Part shown: positions 42,926 to 51,226 of the stretch, piece by piece
Position numbering within the stretch: position 1 is the first letter of the stretch
How the letters are laid out: every line of letters begins with the position of its first letter
NCBI GenBank assembly: GCA_963720235.1
Contig: OY970389.1
Location: 2,914,001 to 2,978,000 of the forward strand
DNA from: JACMLC01 sp963720235
Lineage (GTDB): Bacteria > Acidobacteriota > Blastocatellia > Pyrinomonadales > Pyrinomonadaceae
Direction: 5' to 3'
DNA length: 64,000 nt
Notes under the pieces: generated by a model
What the model was told of the DNA's origin: nothing
Seen by the model: the letters and a program-made list of their open reading frames with translations, nothing else
Database searches by the model: none
Position numbers and translations under genes: made by a program

Positions 42926-44041
42926 TCAGGGAAGGTTCTCAAAGTCATGTCCAGGCTTGACGTTATGGGCCACGACAAAGCCAGTTGAAGAATCGCCACT
43001 GGCATAAATATGTCCATCTTCCATTTCGATTTTCATCACAGCCGAAGATGGCAAAGGACGAATGCGAGCAACACAGCCATCAACCAAGCCTGACAACCAG
43101 AGCAACGCTGACTCTGCCCTTAACAGAGAGGCTAGGGCTTTACCCCTTTCATCTACGCGGCTCTGAATAATAGGATGTGAACCGGACGCGCAAGATATGA
43201 TCCCGTCAACATTCAACTCGAAAATTGGCACATCGAAGACTATTTCGAGCGATTTCAAGCGATGGAAAGTTTGAGTAATGGGATTAAATAATAGGTCTGT
43301 CTGAGCGAGAAGAGAAACACGTTTGGGAGACGGCGCATTATTCAAGCCCCTCACCAAAACGTATTGATCCAGACGCGGGCAAGCTGTGCCTCCACCCAAC
43401 CCCTCGTCGTTGCCATTCGTGCCGGGCACATTTTCTTTGATGGGATAGCGATGCTCCATCCCCCCGAAATGGTGAGTGTTATTACGTCCATCACAGCCGT
43501 CCTTGGATTTAAGCAGATGATTGCAATTCTCATGGACGCCGATGTAGGCGCACGTTCTAGGGTCTTTGAAGACAAACCAGCAGGGCAAAGATAAATTGCG
43601 ATTGCAAACAATCTCGCCGGGCGCAAGCGTGTCTGGGATGACATCCCAGCCAACCTGCGGGTTCTGAGCATCGCGCACATCCGGCCTCTGCACCATGCCG
43701 CGAAAGACTTCTACCCATTCAGTCAAGCCTTCGGCTCTATACAATCTGCCGATGATGGCTGTGGCACTACGCCACTTTTCCCAGTTGGCGGCAACGTGCA
43801 GACCCAAGACGCGATCTTTATTTTGAACTTTGACCTCGACGCGATCAATAGGAGCTTCGAGCGTCTGACGCACTTCCCCTACGGATTCAAGATATGGATT
43901 ATAAAAGACTGAATCCACAGTCAAAGACGCGGTCGCGTAATGAAGCGTCTCATCTGGGAAAGCCAGAGCGAGCGTGTAATCAATCTCGCGCTTTGACGCG
44001 CTCAGAATTGCCTCCATGTTTGAAGATAGTGTTCGGCCCAT
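42926..44041 (-). CDS. gpL/BR0599-like tail assembly protein with a C-terminal Hint (intein-like) domain
   Basis: A 371-residue protein. Residues 1-215 match minor tail proteins of the lambda gpL / DUF2163 group: an N-terminal beta domain, then a metal-binding region with Cys146, 154, 164, 173 and 183 (FKDPRTCAYIGVHENCNHLL, FGGMEHRYP). From Cys221 (ACPRLDQYVLVRG) the chain has the layout of a Hint domain: SGSHPII with His289 in the block B position, MKIEMEDGHIYASG, and GFVVAHN with the terminal His359-Asn360. Only 11 residues follow, starting with Val, not Cys/Ser/Thr, so splicing is unlikely but self-cleavage is possible. Confidence 0.7.
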   Translation of the reverse strand: MGRTLSSNMEAILSASKREIDYTLALAFPDETLHYATASLTVDSVFYNPYLESVGEVRQTLEAPIDRVEVKVQNKDRVLGLHVAANWEKWRSATAIIGRLYRAEGLTEWVEVFRGMVQRPDVRDAQNPQVGWDVIPDTLAPGEIVCNRNLSLPCWFVFKDPRTCAYIGVHENCNHLLKSKDGCDGRNNTHHFGGMEHRYPIKENVPGTNGNDEGLGGGTACPRLDQYVLVRGLNNAPSPKRVSLLAQTDLLFNPITQTFHRLKSLEIVFDVPIFELNVDGIISCASGSHPIIQSRVDERGKALASLLRAESALLWLSGLVDGCVARIRPLPSSAVMKIEMEDGHIYASGDSSTGFVVAHNVKPGHDFENLP

Positions 44042-44042
44042 C

Positions 44043-44534
44043 CTAGACGCGGTCTCCCCTAGTCTTCAACTTTTTCTGGATTTTAATTTGAGTGCGCACG
44101 CCTTCATCTGATTCGAGCCACACGCGGGCTTTATCGCCGAAGGTGACATCCTCAGCAATCAAGGTAAACTGCGGCTGCATGATGATGGGCGGCGGGGCGG
44201 CGACCAGTCCGCCGCTAATCGTTGCGCCTGTGGCAAAGCGTGGTTTCGTCTGGCTGGCACTGGGCGAAGGAGCATAATTTGGAATGCCTGCCCCGGCAAA
44301 CACATCAAACCCTGCGCTGGCGCGGATGCGCTGTTGCTGTTGAGGATTAAGCACCATCTCGCCACGCGACAGCCACGCCAAGAGATCATCCTTCCTATCA
44401 AAAATACCCGGTATCAGGCCGTTGGGCTTAAAGTAATCTGCAAAGTAATTGCCTCTAGCGAACTCCGGCAGGATTCGTTTGGAGCGTTCGCCAGCAGCCT
44501 TAGCTTCCTCAACGACTCTCTTTAATTGAGCCAT
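44043..44534 (-). CDS. Tape-measure C-terminal-like tail protein
   Basis: A 163-residue protein encoded 25 bases after the tape-measure stop. It contains LLAWLSRGEMVLNPQQQQRI, the GE.V.N motif that normally sits near the C-terminus of tape-measure proteins, a glycine/proline-rich section, and a final beta segment (FTLIAEDVTFGDKARVWLES). It therefore looks like the separated tail end of the tape measure. ATG 44534 is used, with TTG 44537 in frame. Confidence 0.55.
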   Translation of the reverse strand: MAQLKRVVEEAKAAGERSKRILPEFARGNYFADYFKPNGLIPGIFDRKDDLLAWLSRGEMVLNPQQQQRIRASAGFDVFAGAGIPNYAPSPSASQTKPRFATGATISGGLVAAPPPIIMQPQFTLIAEDVTFGDKARVWLESDEGVRTQIKIQKKLKTRGDRV

Positions 44535-44559
44535 CAAACCATCGGGTACGCGGTCAATC

Positions 44560-47500
44560 TCAGCCAGTCTTAGATGCGATTAACTGCTGCGATTCCTTTT
44601 TATATTTCTTTGACTCAAACTGGATGCCAAAGCCGCTCGCTATCTGCGCTCTCGACTCATTGCCTTTTGCCAGCGCACCGTCTGGGTCAGTTCTTAGGAA
44701 TCGCACATCTTCTATGAGTTGGCGGAATTGATTGAAAGCATCTGTGAAGCCCTGTTGGAGTTGGGGCAGTTTTTCTTTCTGATCCCGTTTCTTTTTAGGA
44801 TCGCCCCCAAACAATCCAATCAATGCACCGATGCCTGCGCCAATGGCCGCGCCCCAAGGCCCGAACATTGCACCGATTGAAGCCCCAGTGCCAGCCATCG
44901 AAAGTACGTTGCCGAATCTGCCGCCAATCAATCCGCCAGCGAACGCTGCTATATCTCCGATGCCGCCGAGCACGCCTCCTAAACCACTCGGCTTTCCAGT
45001 TAAAATATTCTTTCGCGCGGCGAATAATCCGCCCTCTTTTGTGCTGAATAGATTTTTTATACCGTCAAGAAAACCGCCGCCGCCACTGCTGCCCTTAAAA
45101 AAGCTTTGAATGTCTGCGAGATTGAGCGTGCCGCCTGCGCCGCTTGCTTTGAGACCGCCCGCTCCTGTGAGATTGAAGATACCGCCCCCCTGATTGCCAG
45201 TGAAGATAGGCCCAGGCCCACCTGTGATATTGCCCAGCATGCCATCAAACAGCGAGCCTAAATTCATGCCCGTTGCAGCAGGCGCACCGCCTGTGTTGAT
45301 GGCTATCTGACGAAGCAATTTATTACTCTCATCAATCTTTCCGACTATCGGCTTGGCAACGGGATTATCAGTAGCATTCGGGTCGAACCCCAAAATATTT
45401 GACGCCAGAACATTGCTGATGCGATCAATAAAGGCATCCTTCGCACGGTCTGCCAGCCCTCTGACCAAGCCTTTGAAATCGCCTTCTGCCAGAGCATGCA
45501 GAGTCTCGCTGAACAAATCGCGCAGCTCCTCATATTGCTCGTTCAATTTTTTCTGCGCATCTATTTGCGCTGCTGTGTTTAATAGCTGCTCTTTTTGAAG
45601 CGGGTCTAAATGCTGATAGTCAGTCTGGATTTTGCGCAGCGTCTCTTCATAAACTGATAGCTCGCGCTCATTGCGGCGCACTTGTTCAAACTCATCTTGA
45701 AGAGATTTATTGAAAGAGTCGAAATCAGCGTTCCTTCTCGCATCGGACACTTCGTTGAACTTATCGGCGGCTGCCTGTAACCCAGCCACGACCTGTTCAA
45801 TCTTCGTCTTATCAAAGAGGCCGAAAGCCGAAAGCAGGTTCAACCAGACGCGAACATGCGTGGCGAATTTTTCAGTATCAACTCTATCTCCGACGAGGAA
45901 TAATTCTCTGATGCCTGTGAGCGCGCCGGGTTCGAGACGAAGATTTTTGACCTGTTCGATAGAACGTAGAAAATCAGTTGTGCCCTTAGAAGTCTCTTTA
46001 CCTCTAATATCTTCCAACTGCTGCGCATAGCCAGCCGTCAAGCCTCTGGCTTGCACGGACACATCCATAGAGGCAGCCAATCTTAATGCCTTGCGCACTC
46101 TTTCTATCTCGCTGGCAAGCTGTGCGAAGTCTTCTGCGGTCAGGACACCGGACTGTCTATTCAATTGGAGCTGATAATCAAATTTTTCCAACTCGGAGAC
46201 ACCGCCGCGCAGCTCGCCAGAGAGTTCAAAGATTCTTTGCTGCGTGCTGTCGGCCTGCGAGCGTAGATTGAGATATGTGGATTTCAGGAGATTGAAGCTC
46301 TCTAATGTACGCTTTGCTTTCTGCGGGCCATCAGGCAGTTCGATTGTCACATCCAAACCGAGTGTGCGCAGTTCTTTGCCGATGCGGAAAATATCTTCCA
46401 AAGCACTTTCGTGCGCGCGGACGATTTCAAGCTCCTGTTTATTCTTATCCACACCGCCGCTAATAAGCTGGTTGATGTGCGCGCGGATTTCTGCGATCTG
46501 TTGGAGCGTGTGTGCCTCTGCATCAAAGGCCGCGAATTGCAGTGACTTGCCGCCGCCCGCAGCCTTCATTGTTCTTTGCAGAACCTGATTCGTATATTCG
46601 CGTCGGCTCGGCTCCCCTTGTTTGAAAACGGTTGGGTCATCATATCTGAACATATCGCGCTCGCCGCGCCCATACCACGCCATCGCAGCCATGCGGATTG
46701 CCGTTTTGACATCCCCATTCGCTTTCTTCATTGCGATTTGGAGATACTCGCCCATCTGTCCGTTGAAAACCGCAATTTGCGCTTCCACGTTTTTCTTGAA
46801 CTCTGCGGTGCTAAGAGTTTTGCTATACCACTTATCAGTCCATCTGGGAATGTTGCCCGGCATTACTTGAAATAACCCCGCCGCGCCAGTGCGAAGATTA
46901 TCTCTGACATTCACATTTCCACTCGACTCCTGCATCATGGTGCCGGTTCGCATCGCATCCAAAATCGAAGCGGCATCTCCTAATTCAGTCCTCAAATCTT
47001 TGACGGCTTTCTTAGCGTCAGACGCTTCCTTTTTTGTTTTCTCAAAGGGATTATATTCGCCGAGCTTGCGCGATTCCTCTAAAGCTTTTCGGACGGTCTC
47101 TGGTATCAAATTCAGCCGTTCATTGTAATCTTTAGAGTCGAGCGCACCAGCTTGCAAAGCAGTTTGTAATTGATTGAACTGCGGCTTTAATTGCCGCAGC
47201 GTCTCGGCATAGTCTTTACCGCTCTGCGAAGCCACTTCCAGATTGGCTTTGATTTGATTTGAGAGGCTTGTGACGCCTTCATTAGTAATCGTCACATCAG
47301 ATTTGGCAAGCTCAACCAATTGGATGTCGCCCGCAAAATCGCGCATCGCCTTTCCAGCCCTCAAAGCTTCTTCGCGTTGTGCCTTGAGACGCGCAATCGT
47401 CGCGTCAATCTTTTCAGCCAGTCTCTTCTGCGCTGTTTCGCTGTCAAGCACAATGCCATTGAATTGCAGAAACTCTAAGCCTGTCTGGTTCGAGCGTTCG

Positions 47501-49665
47501 GCCAGATTAGCCATCACGCCGACTTGCTGCTCTAAGATGCGAATAGCTTCTTTATTCGTTTCAGAAAGAGTGCCAATCTGACCATCAAGGTCACTGATGG
47601 TGTTTCTCAAATCAATCGCGCCACTGCCAAAATCAACTGTCGTGAAGCCCTGCTTGATTAAATCCTCATACTCGCGCCGTCTTTCCATGAGCGAAGTAAT
47701 CTGCGTTTCCGCATCCAACGCTTCCTGCAATTTTGTCGAGGCTGTAATAGCTCCTGCAATGGCTTCGGTGCGTATCTGTTCTTGTCGCAGTTCATTTTGC
47801 TTCTGCAATATCTGAGACAGCGCCTCGCGCTCACTTCTTTCATTTTGCAGATTCTTAATCGTTGCCTGTTCAGTGAGAGTCGCTGAATTTAAGATAGAGT
47901 TGTAACGCGAGCGCGCATCTGCTGAGCCTGTAAGCGAGACGGTCTGGTCGCGCAGGAATTTAATATCGTTATTCGTGACATCTATTAGTTTGGTGAGCGT
48001 GTTGACTCTTTGTTCGTCGGCGTTTCTGACTTCGTTGGAAGCGGAAAAATAAGAGTAAAGGGCAGCCGCCAAACCTACAGCCGCCACTGCAACCAATCCC
48101 CAGCCGGTAACGAAAGCCGTCAAAGCCGTTGCGCTCATGCTCGTCACCGAAGTGAACGAGGTCATAATCGCAATGGTATTGACTATCCCGCGAATTAAAT
48201 TGGGGATGGCGGTTGAAGCTGTAATTACCAGTTGAGTATTGAGAAGCAAATGCGCGGCAGTTAATGCGCCTACAACAACGGCGGCAGCCACAAATACACT
48301 CGGATATTTATTTATCAGTGAAAGGATGGTTGTCAGAATCGGCTCGACGATTGATAGCGCGCCGGAAACATATTTCTGGAACGTCACGCCGAAATTTTCA
48401 GCCTGCGCGCTGAGACTCGACTGTTGTTTCTGAAAGGCTTTGTCCACATTTCCGGCAGCGCCTTCCATATCTTTAAGATTTTTGGCGAAATTCTGAGCTT
48501 GCGCACCCGTGATAGAAAGGATGGAGTTCAAACCTTGCACATCGCCAAACAGGATTGCCAGTTGGTCTGTATTGCCTTTCGTTTTCTCAATCACTTCGGC
48601 CAAGAATCCGGCGAAGCCTTTGGCCCGCAGCGAGGCCACATTAAATTCGAGCCCTAAGCTCTCCGCTAATTCTTTCGCCTGCTCAGAAGGTTTCAGGATA
48701 TTGGAGAGGGCCGAGCGGAAGGCTTCAATGGCGATTGAAGGTTTGGTTGTCGCCGTCGCAGTGGCGATGACAGCAAACATCTCTTCCAGACGCACACCGG
48801 ACTGGGCAGCTACGTTTGACACCTGACCGATGCTTTGCGCTAATTCGGGGAATTCAATCTTCCCGTTTTTAACAGTCTGAAACATCAAGTCATAGACTTC
48901 ATTAACTCTCCCTGTCGCAATCCCATAAGAGTTCAAGACAGTTGTGCTGGCGTCCACAGTCTCTCTGATTTCCGCAAAGCCAGCTTTAGCAGCGCGGGCA
49001 GATTGAGCAGTAAATTCCAGGGCGTTCCCGGCCTCCACGCCTGAGCCGATGGCGAGCTTGAAGCCTGCGGCCAACTCTGACGATTTACCGAGCGCGGCGG
49101 GCAGTGAGGCAAGTTCCTGACGGGCCTTTTCTAAATCAAAATCATCTTCGACAATCGTAGCAATGGCGGACATTTCTTTGCCGAATAATAGAAATTCCTC
49201 TCTTGCCAGTCTGAACTTTTCTCTAACGAAGTCAACCGCACGGTCAAGCAGATTAAGTCCAATGAGCAATCTGCCTAGATCGCTCGTGCTCTGCTCTGCT
49301 TTGTCGCCCGTATTTCTGACTGCAATGCCAAGCTGATTAGCCGCAGCGATAGCACTGCGGGTCGCAGGGTCTAATAACTGCATGCGGCGTTGATAATCGG
49401 CTATATCAAAAGAGCCGCTTCTGAGATTTTCCTGAAGCTGTTTCAGTTCTGGTGAGAGTCGGCGAATGGTTTCAAGGTATTCACGTTCGCCGCCAGTGGC
49501 GAAAGCATCGGCGAGATTTGTTTGGATCGAGCGGCTGATATGGGAGATGGATTTATCGCTGGCATCTTGCAGGGACTTGAAGGCGCGTTTCATGCGCTCG
49601 ACGGCAGCCTCACCATCTTTGCCGCCCTCAACACGAATTGAAACTGTGACTTCGCGCTTTGCCAT
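44560..49665 (-). CDS. Tail tape-measure protein with a lytic transglycosylase domain
   Basis: A 1701-residue protein. Residues about 180-450 are the TP901-type tape-measure core (LPAALGKSSELAAGFKLAIG, LAQSIGQVSNVAAQSGVRLE), about 460-540 hydrophobic helices, then long coiled coils. Residues about 905-1010 are a lytic transglycosylase (MQESSGNVNVRDNLRTGAAG, LFQVMPGN), with catalytic Glu in QESSG. The C-terminus has a glycine-rich hydrophobic stretch (about 1590-1650). Using about 0.15 nm per residue, the tail would be roughly 250 nm long, so a siphovirus. ATG 49665 follows AAAGGA. Confidence 0.9.
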   Translation of the reverse strand: MAKREVTVSIRVEGGKDGEAAVERMKRAFKSLQDASDKSISHISRSIQTNLADAFATGGEREYLETIRRLSPELKQLQENLRSGSFDIADYQRRMQLLDPATRSAIAAANQLGIAVRNTGDKAEQSTSDLGRLLIGLNLLDRAVDFVREKFRLAREEFLLFGKEMSAIATIVEDDFDLEKARQELASLPAALGKSSELAAGFKLAIGSGVEAGNALEFTAQSARAAKAGFAEIRETVDASTTVLNSYGIATGRVNEVYDLMFQTVKNGKIEFPELAQSIGQVSNVAAQSGVRLEEMFAVIATATATTKPSIAIEAFRSALSNILKPSEQAKELAESLGLEFNVASLRAKGFAGFLAEVIEKTKGNTDQLAILFGDVQGLNSILSITGAQAQNFAKNLKDMEGAAGNVDKAFQKQQSSLSAQAENFGVTFQKYVSGALSIVEPILTTILSLINKYPSVFVAAAVVVGALTAAHLLLNTQLVITASTAIPNLIRGIVNTIAIMTSFTSVTSMSATALTAFVTGWGLVAVAAVGLAAALYSYFSASNEVRNADEQRVNTLTKLIDVTNNDIKFLRDQTVSLTGSADARSRYNSILNSATLTEQATIKNLQNERSEREALSQILQKQNELRQEQIRTEAIAGAITASTKLQEALDAETQITSLMERRREYEDLIKQGFTTVDFGSGAIDLRNTISDLDGQIGTLSETNKEAIRILEQQVGVMANLAERSNQTGLEFLQFNGIVLDSETAQKRLAEKIDATIARLKAQREEALRAGKAMRDFAGDIQLVELAKSDVTITNEGVTSLSNQIKANLEVASQSGKDYAETLRQLKPQFNQLQTALQAGALDSKDYNERLNLIPETVRKALEESRKLGEYNPFEKTKKEASDAKKAVKDLRTELGDAASILDAMRTGTMMQESSGNVNVRDNLRTGAAGLFQVMPGNIPRWTDKWYSKTLSTAEFKKNVEAQIAVFNGQMGEYLQIAMKKANGDVKTAIRMAAMAWYGRGERDMFRYDDPTVFKQGEPSRREYTNQVLQRTMKAAGGGKSLQFAAFDAEAHTLQQIAEIRAHINQLISGGVDKNKQELEIVRAHESALEDIFRIGKELRTLGLDVTIELPDGPQKAKRTLESFNLLKSTYLNLRSQADSTQQRIFELSGELRGGVSELEKFDYQLQLNRQSGVLTAEDFAQLASEIERVRKALRLAASMDVSVQARGLTAGYAQQLEDIRGKETSKGTTDFLRSIEQVKNLRLEPGALTGIRELFLVGDRVDTEKFATHVRVWLNLLSAFGLFDKTKIEQVVAGLQAAADKFNEVSDARRNADFDSFNKSLQDEFEQVRRNERELSVYEETLRKIQTDYQHLDPLQKEQLLNTAAQIDAQKKLNEQYEELRDLFSETLHALAEGDFKGLVRGLADRAKDAFIDRISNVLASNILGFDPNATDNPVAKPIVGKIDESNKLLRQIAINTGGAPAATGMNLGSLFDGMLGNITGGPGPIFTGNQGGGIFNLTGAGGLKASGAGGTLNLADIQSFFKGSSGGGGFLDGIKNLFSTKEGGLFAARKNILTGKPSGLGGVLGGIGDIAAFAGGLIGGRFGNVLSMAGTGASIGAMFGPWGAAIGAGIGALIGLFGGDPKKKRDQKEKLPQLQQGFTDAFNQFRQLIEDVRFLRTDPDGALAKGNESRAQIASGFGIQFESKKYKKESQQLIASKTG

Positions 49666-49776
49666 TCCTTTGCTATTCTGAGGATGTTTAAGAAATCAAG
49701 TTTCTCTCTCTGCCACACGAGGCGTCGCAACTGTTCGTGGGTTTTTCACCGACGATCCGGCCTGTCGTCGCCTCAA

Positions 49777-49896
49777 CTAGCTAACAAAACCTCGAATATT
49801 ACCTGCCACTAAGGTGCGTTCATCGTCCGTCGTCTCGTCGTGCCAAGTTAGAGAATTGATGTAATTATCAACTTCTTCGTCTGTTGGTATTGTCAT
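49777..49896 (-). CDS. Small 39-residue phage protein between chaperones and tape measure
   Basis: MTIPTDEEVDNYINSLTWHD is its N-terminus. The ATG overlaps the stop of the upstream gene in the form ATGA and is preceded by AGGGGAG, which supports translation. It is acidic in the first half and has no recognised motif. The rest of the gap to the tape-measure ATG contains only a short hairpin (CGACGA/TCGTCG, 49751-49771). Confidence 0.5.
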   Translation of the reverse strand: MTIPTDEEVDNYINSLTWHDETTDDERTLVAGNIRGFVS

Positions 49897-50282
49897 ACTC
49901 CCCTCGCCGCCAAAGCTTCAAATAACGCTTTCGCGTACAGCCTCAAGCCACGCTCTCTAGCTTCCACTTCCGCATCCCAGATGAGCAAAAGCCTCCAGGT
50001 TAAGAAGCTCATCTCCGCTAAATTAACGCCACCGCCTGAATCTCTTTCGCGCCTGACCTGCTCGACCTCTGCGAGAACTGCCTCAGACCCGATTTCCCGA
50101 ATAGCCGAAAAGTTAATCTTCGTCGGAAACAGGTGGCAGCCGAAGCACACGGCCTCTTCTTTCTCTGCGTGCGTCGTGCCGCCTGCTGCCTGCCAGTCTT
50201 GGCAATTATCTTCGCCTGGACAGCGCGTTAGTTTCCCGCCCGCGCTGCTCGTGTCGTAGGCTTCGGCAACCCTTTCGACCAC
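49893..50282 (-). CDS. Tail assembly chaperone, T-part (expressed by -1 frameshift or from GTG)
   Basis: A 129-residue frame directly after the G-like chaperone. It is reached in frame if ribosomes slip -1 at 50303-50309, giving a G-T fusion of about 422 residues. Cys21, Cys27, Cys46 and Cys49 (CPGEDNCQDW ... CFGCHLF) could hold zinc. The rest is helical (SEAVLAEVEQVRRERDSGGG, LTWRLLLIWDAEVEARE). Position between tail tube and tape measure is that of lambda gpT. The GTG at 50282 is the only independent start and lacks a clear ribosome site. Confidence 0.65.
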   Translation of the reverse strand: MVERVAEAYDTSSAGGKLTRCPGEDNCQDWQAAGGTTHAEKEEAVCFGCHLFPTKINFSAIREIGSEAVLAEVEQVRRERDSGGGVNLAEMSFLTWRLLLIWDAEVEARERGLRLYAKALFEALAARGV

Positions 50283-50299
50283 GAGCGGCGCAAGCAGGA

Positions 50300-51160
50300 T
50301 TAGTTTTTTTCCGTCACGTCCGTTTCGCGCACAAACAATTCCAGGGCGGCTTCGCGCATATGATGCGCAGGGACGCGCCCCACGTAACCGTCTGTGCGGA
50401 GAATGTGATCCTTATACAGCGCGACCAGCTCGCGAGCTTTCGACGGCACTTCAAGCTGCGCGACCTGCTGCCCTTTACGCTTGCGCATGCCGCGTGCGTC
50501 CATCAGCTTGTCCGCTTGACGCATCAGATTGTTATATTTTTTGATCGCCTGCGCGCTCGGCTGTCTGAAATAATGCGTCGTCGTCCGGTTAGCGCTATTG
50601 AACAGGCAGTCGAGCTTAATTTCCGTCGGCGCGTCGTCGTCAACCTCGTCCTCATCGAAGAACGGTTCGTTGTCATCCAATAGTTCATCAGACGCTTCTT
50701 CGGCGAAAATGTCTTCTGACTCATCACTGCGCACAGGGAATACTGCAAACAGGCCGTTCTCAATAGCCTGATATTTGTCCATCAGATTGGTTTTTTCTTT
50801 CCAATCTTCGCGCTTGACATAACCTTCGCGCCGTTGGGCAAGCTGATTCCAGAGCCACTCTACAGCGTCAAGGTTCTTATGCTCTTCGCGCAGGCGCAGC
50901 ACGTCCGTGCCTGACACTTTCGTTTTGACTCTCTTCTTATCTTCGTACCGGAAAAACTGCTCGTCTGAAATCGGAGCGAGAATGTGTGCGACTTTGCTCT
51001 TTTTGGTTTTGCCATCAACCGTTCTCTTAACCACAAGCTCGATGCGCTGCTCGGCATCGGCATCATAGAGCAAGGCTGTAACCGATGGCGGCGCGGGCAA
51101 TCCCGCGAACTGTGTGCCATCGCCAGTTTCTAAATCGTTTTGGGCTGAATCTTCTGACAT
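50300..51160 (-). CDS. Tail assembly chaperone, G-part
   Basis: A 286-residue protein between the tail tube gene and the tape-measure gene. The first half is a compact domain (FAGLPAPPSVTALLYDADAE, APISDEQFFRYEDKKRV), followed by a very acidic linker (EEASDELLDDNEPFFDEDEV) and a helical C-terminus. The last codons are GAA AAA AAC TAA, so the slippery heptamer A-AAA-AAC lies directly before the stop. Such chaperones coat the tape measure during tail assembly and are needed in a fixed ratio of short to frameshifted form. Good ribosome site (GAGAGGA). Confidence 0.7.
   Translation of the reverse strand: MSEDSAQNDLETGDGTQFAGLPAPPSVTALLYDADAEQRIELVVKRTVDGKTKKSKVAHILAPISDEQFFRYEDKKRVKTKVSGTDVLRLREEHKNLDAVEWLWNQLAQRREGYVKREDWKEKTNLMDKYQAIENGLFAVFPVRSDESEDIFAEEASDELLDDNEPFFDEDEVDDDAPTEIKLDCLFNSANRTTTHYFRQPSAQAIKKYNNLMRQADKLMDARGMRKRKGQQVAQLEVPSKARELVALYKDHILRTDGYVGRVPAHHMREAALELFVRETDVTEKN
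50303..50309 (-). promoter_or_regulatory. -1 ribosomal frameshift site A-AAA-AAC (chaperone G to GT)
   Basis: In the G frame the codons are GAA AAA AAC TAA. Slipping one base back on A-AAA-AAC continues as CTA ATC CTG CTT GCG, without a stop, straight into the frame of 49893-50282. This copies the lambda G/GT arrangement. Confidence 0.75.
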
Positions 51161-51226
51161 CTATGCTCCTCTCAAATAAATGCGGAGGCCAGACTCTTTG
51201 CGCGCTGGCCTTCCGACAGTTAATGA

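Noticed and set aside
44534..44600. Frameshift linking tape measure to the following small gene
   Set aside because: The following gene would need a +1 shift, and no slippery run is present before the tape-measure stop; the small gene has its own ATG.
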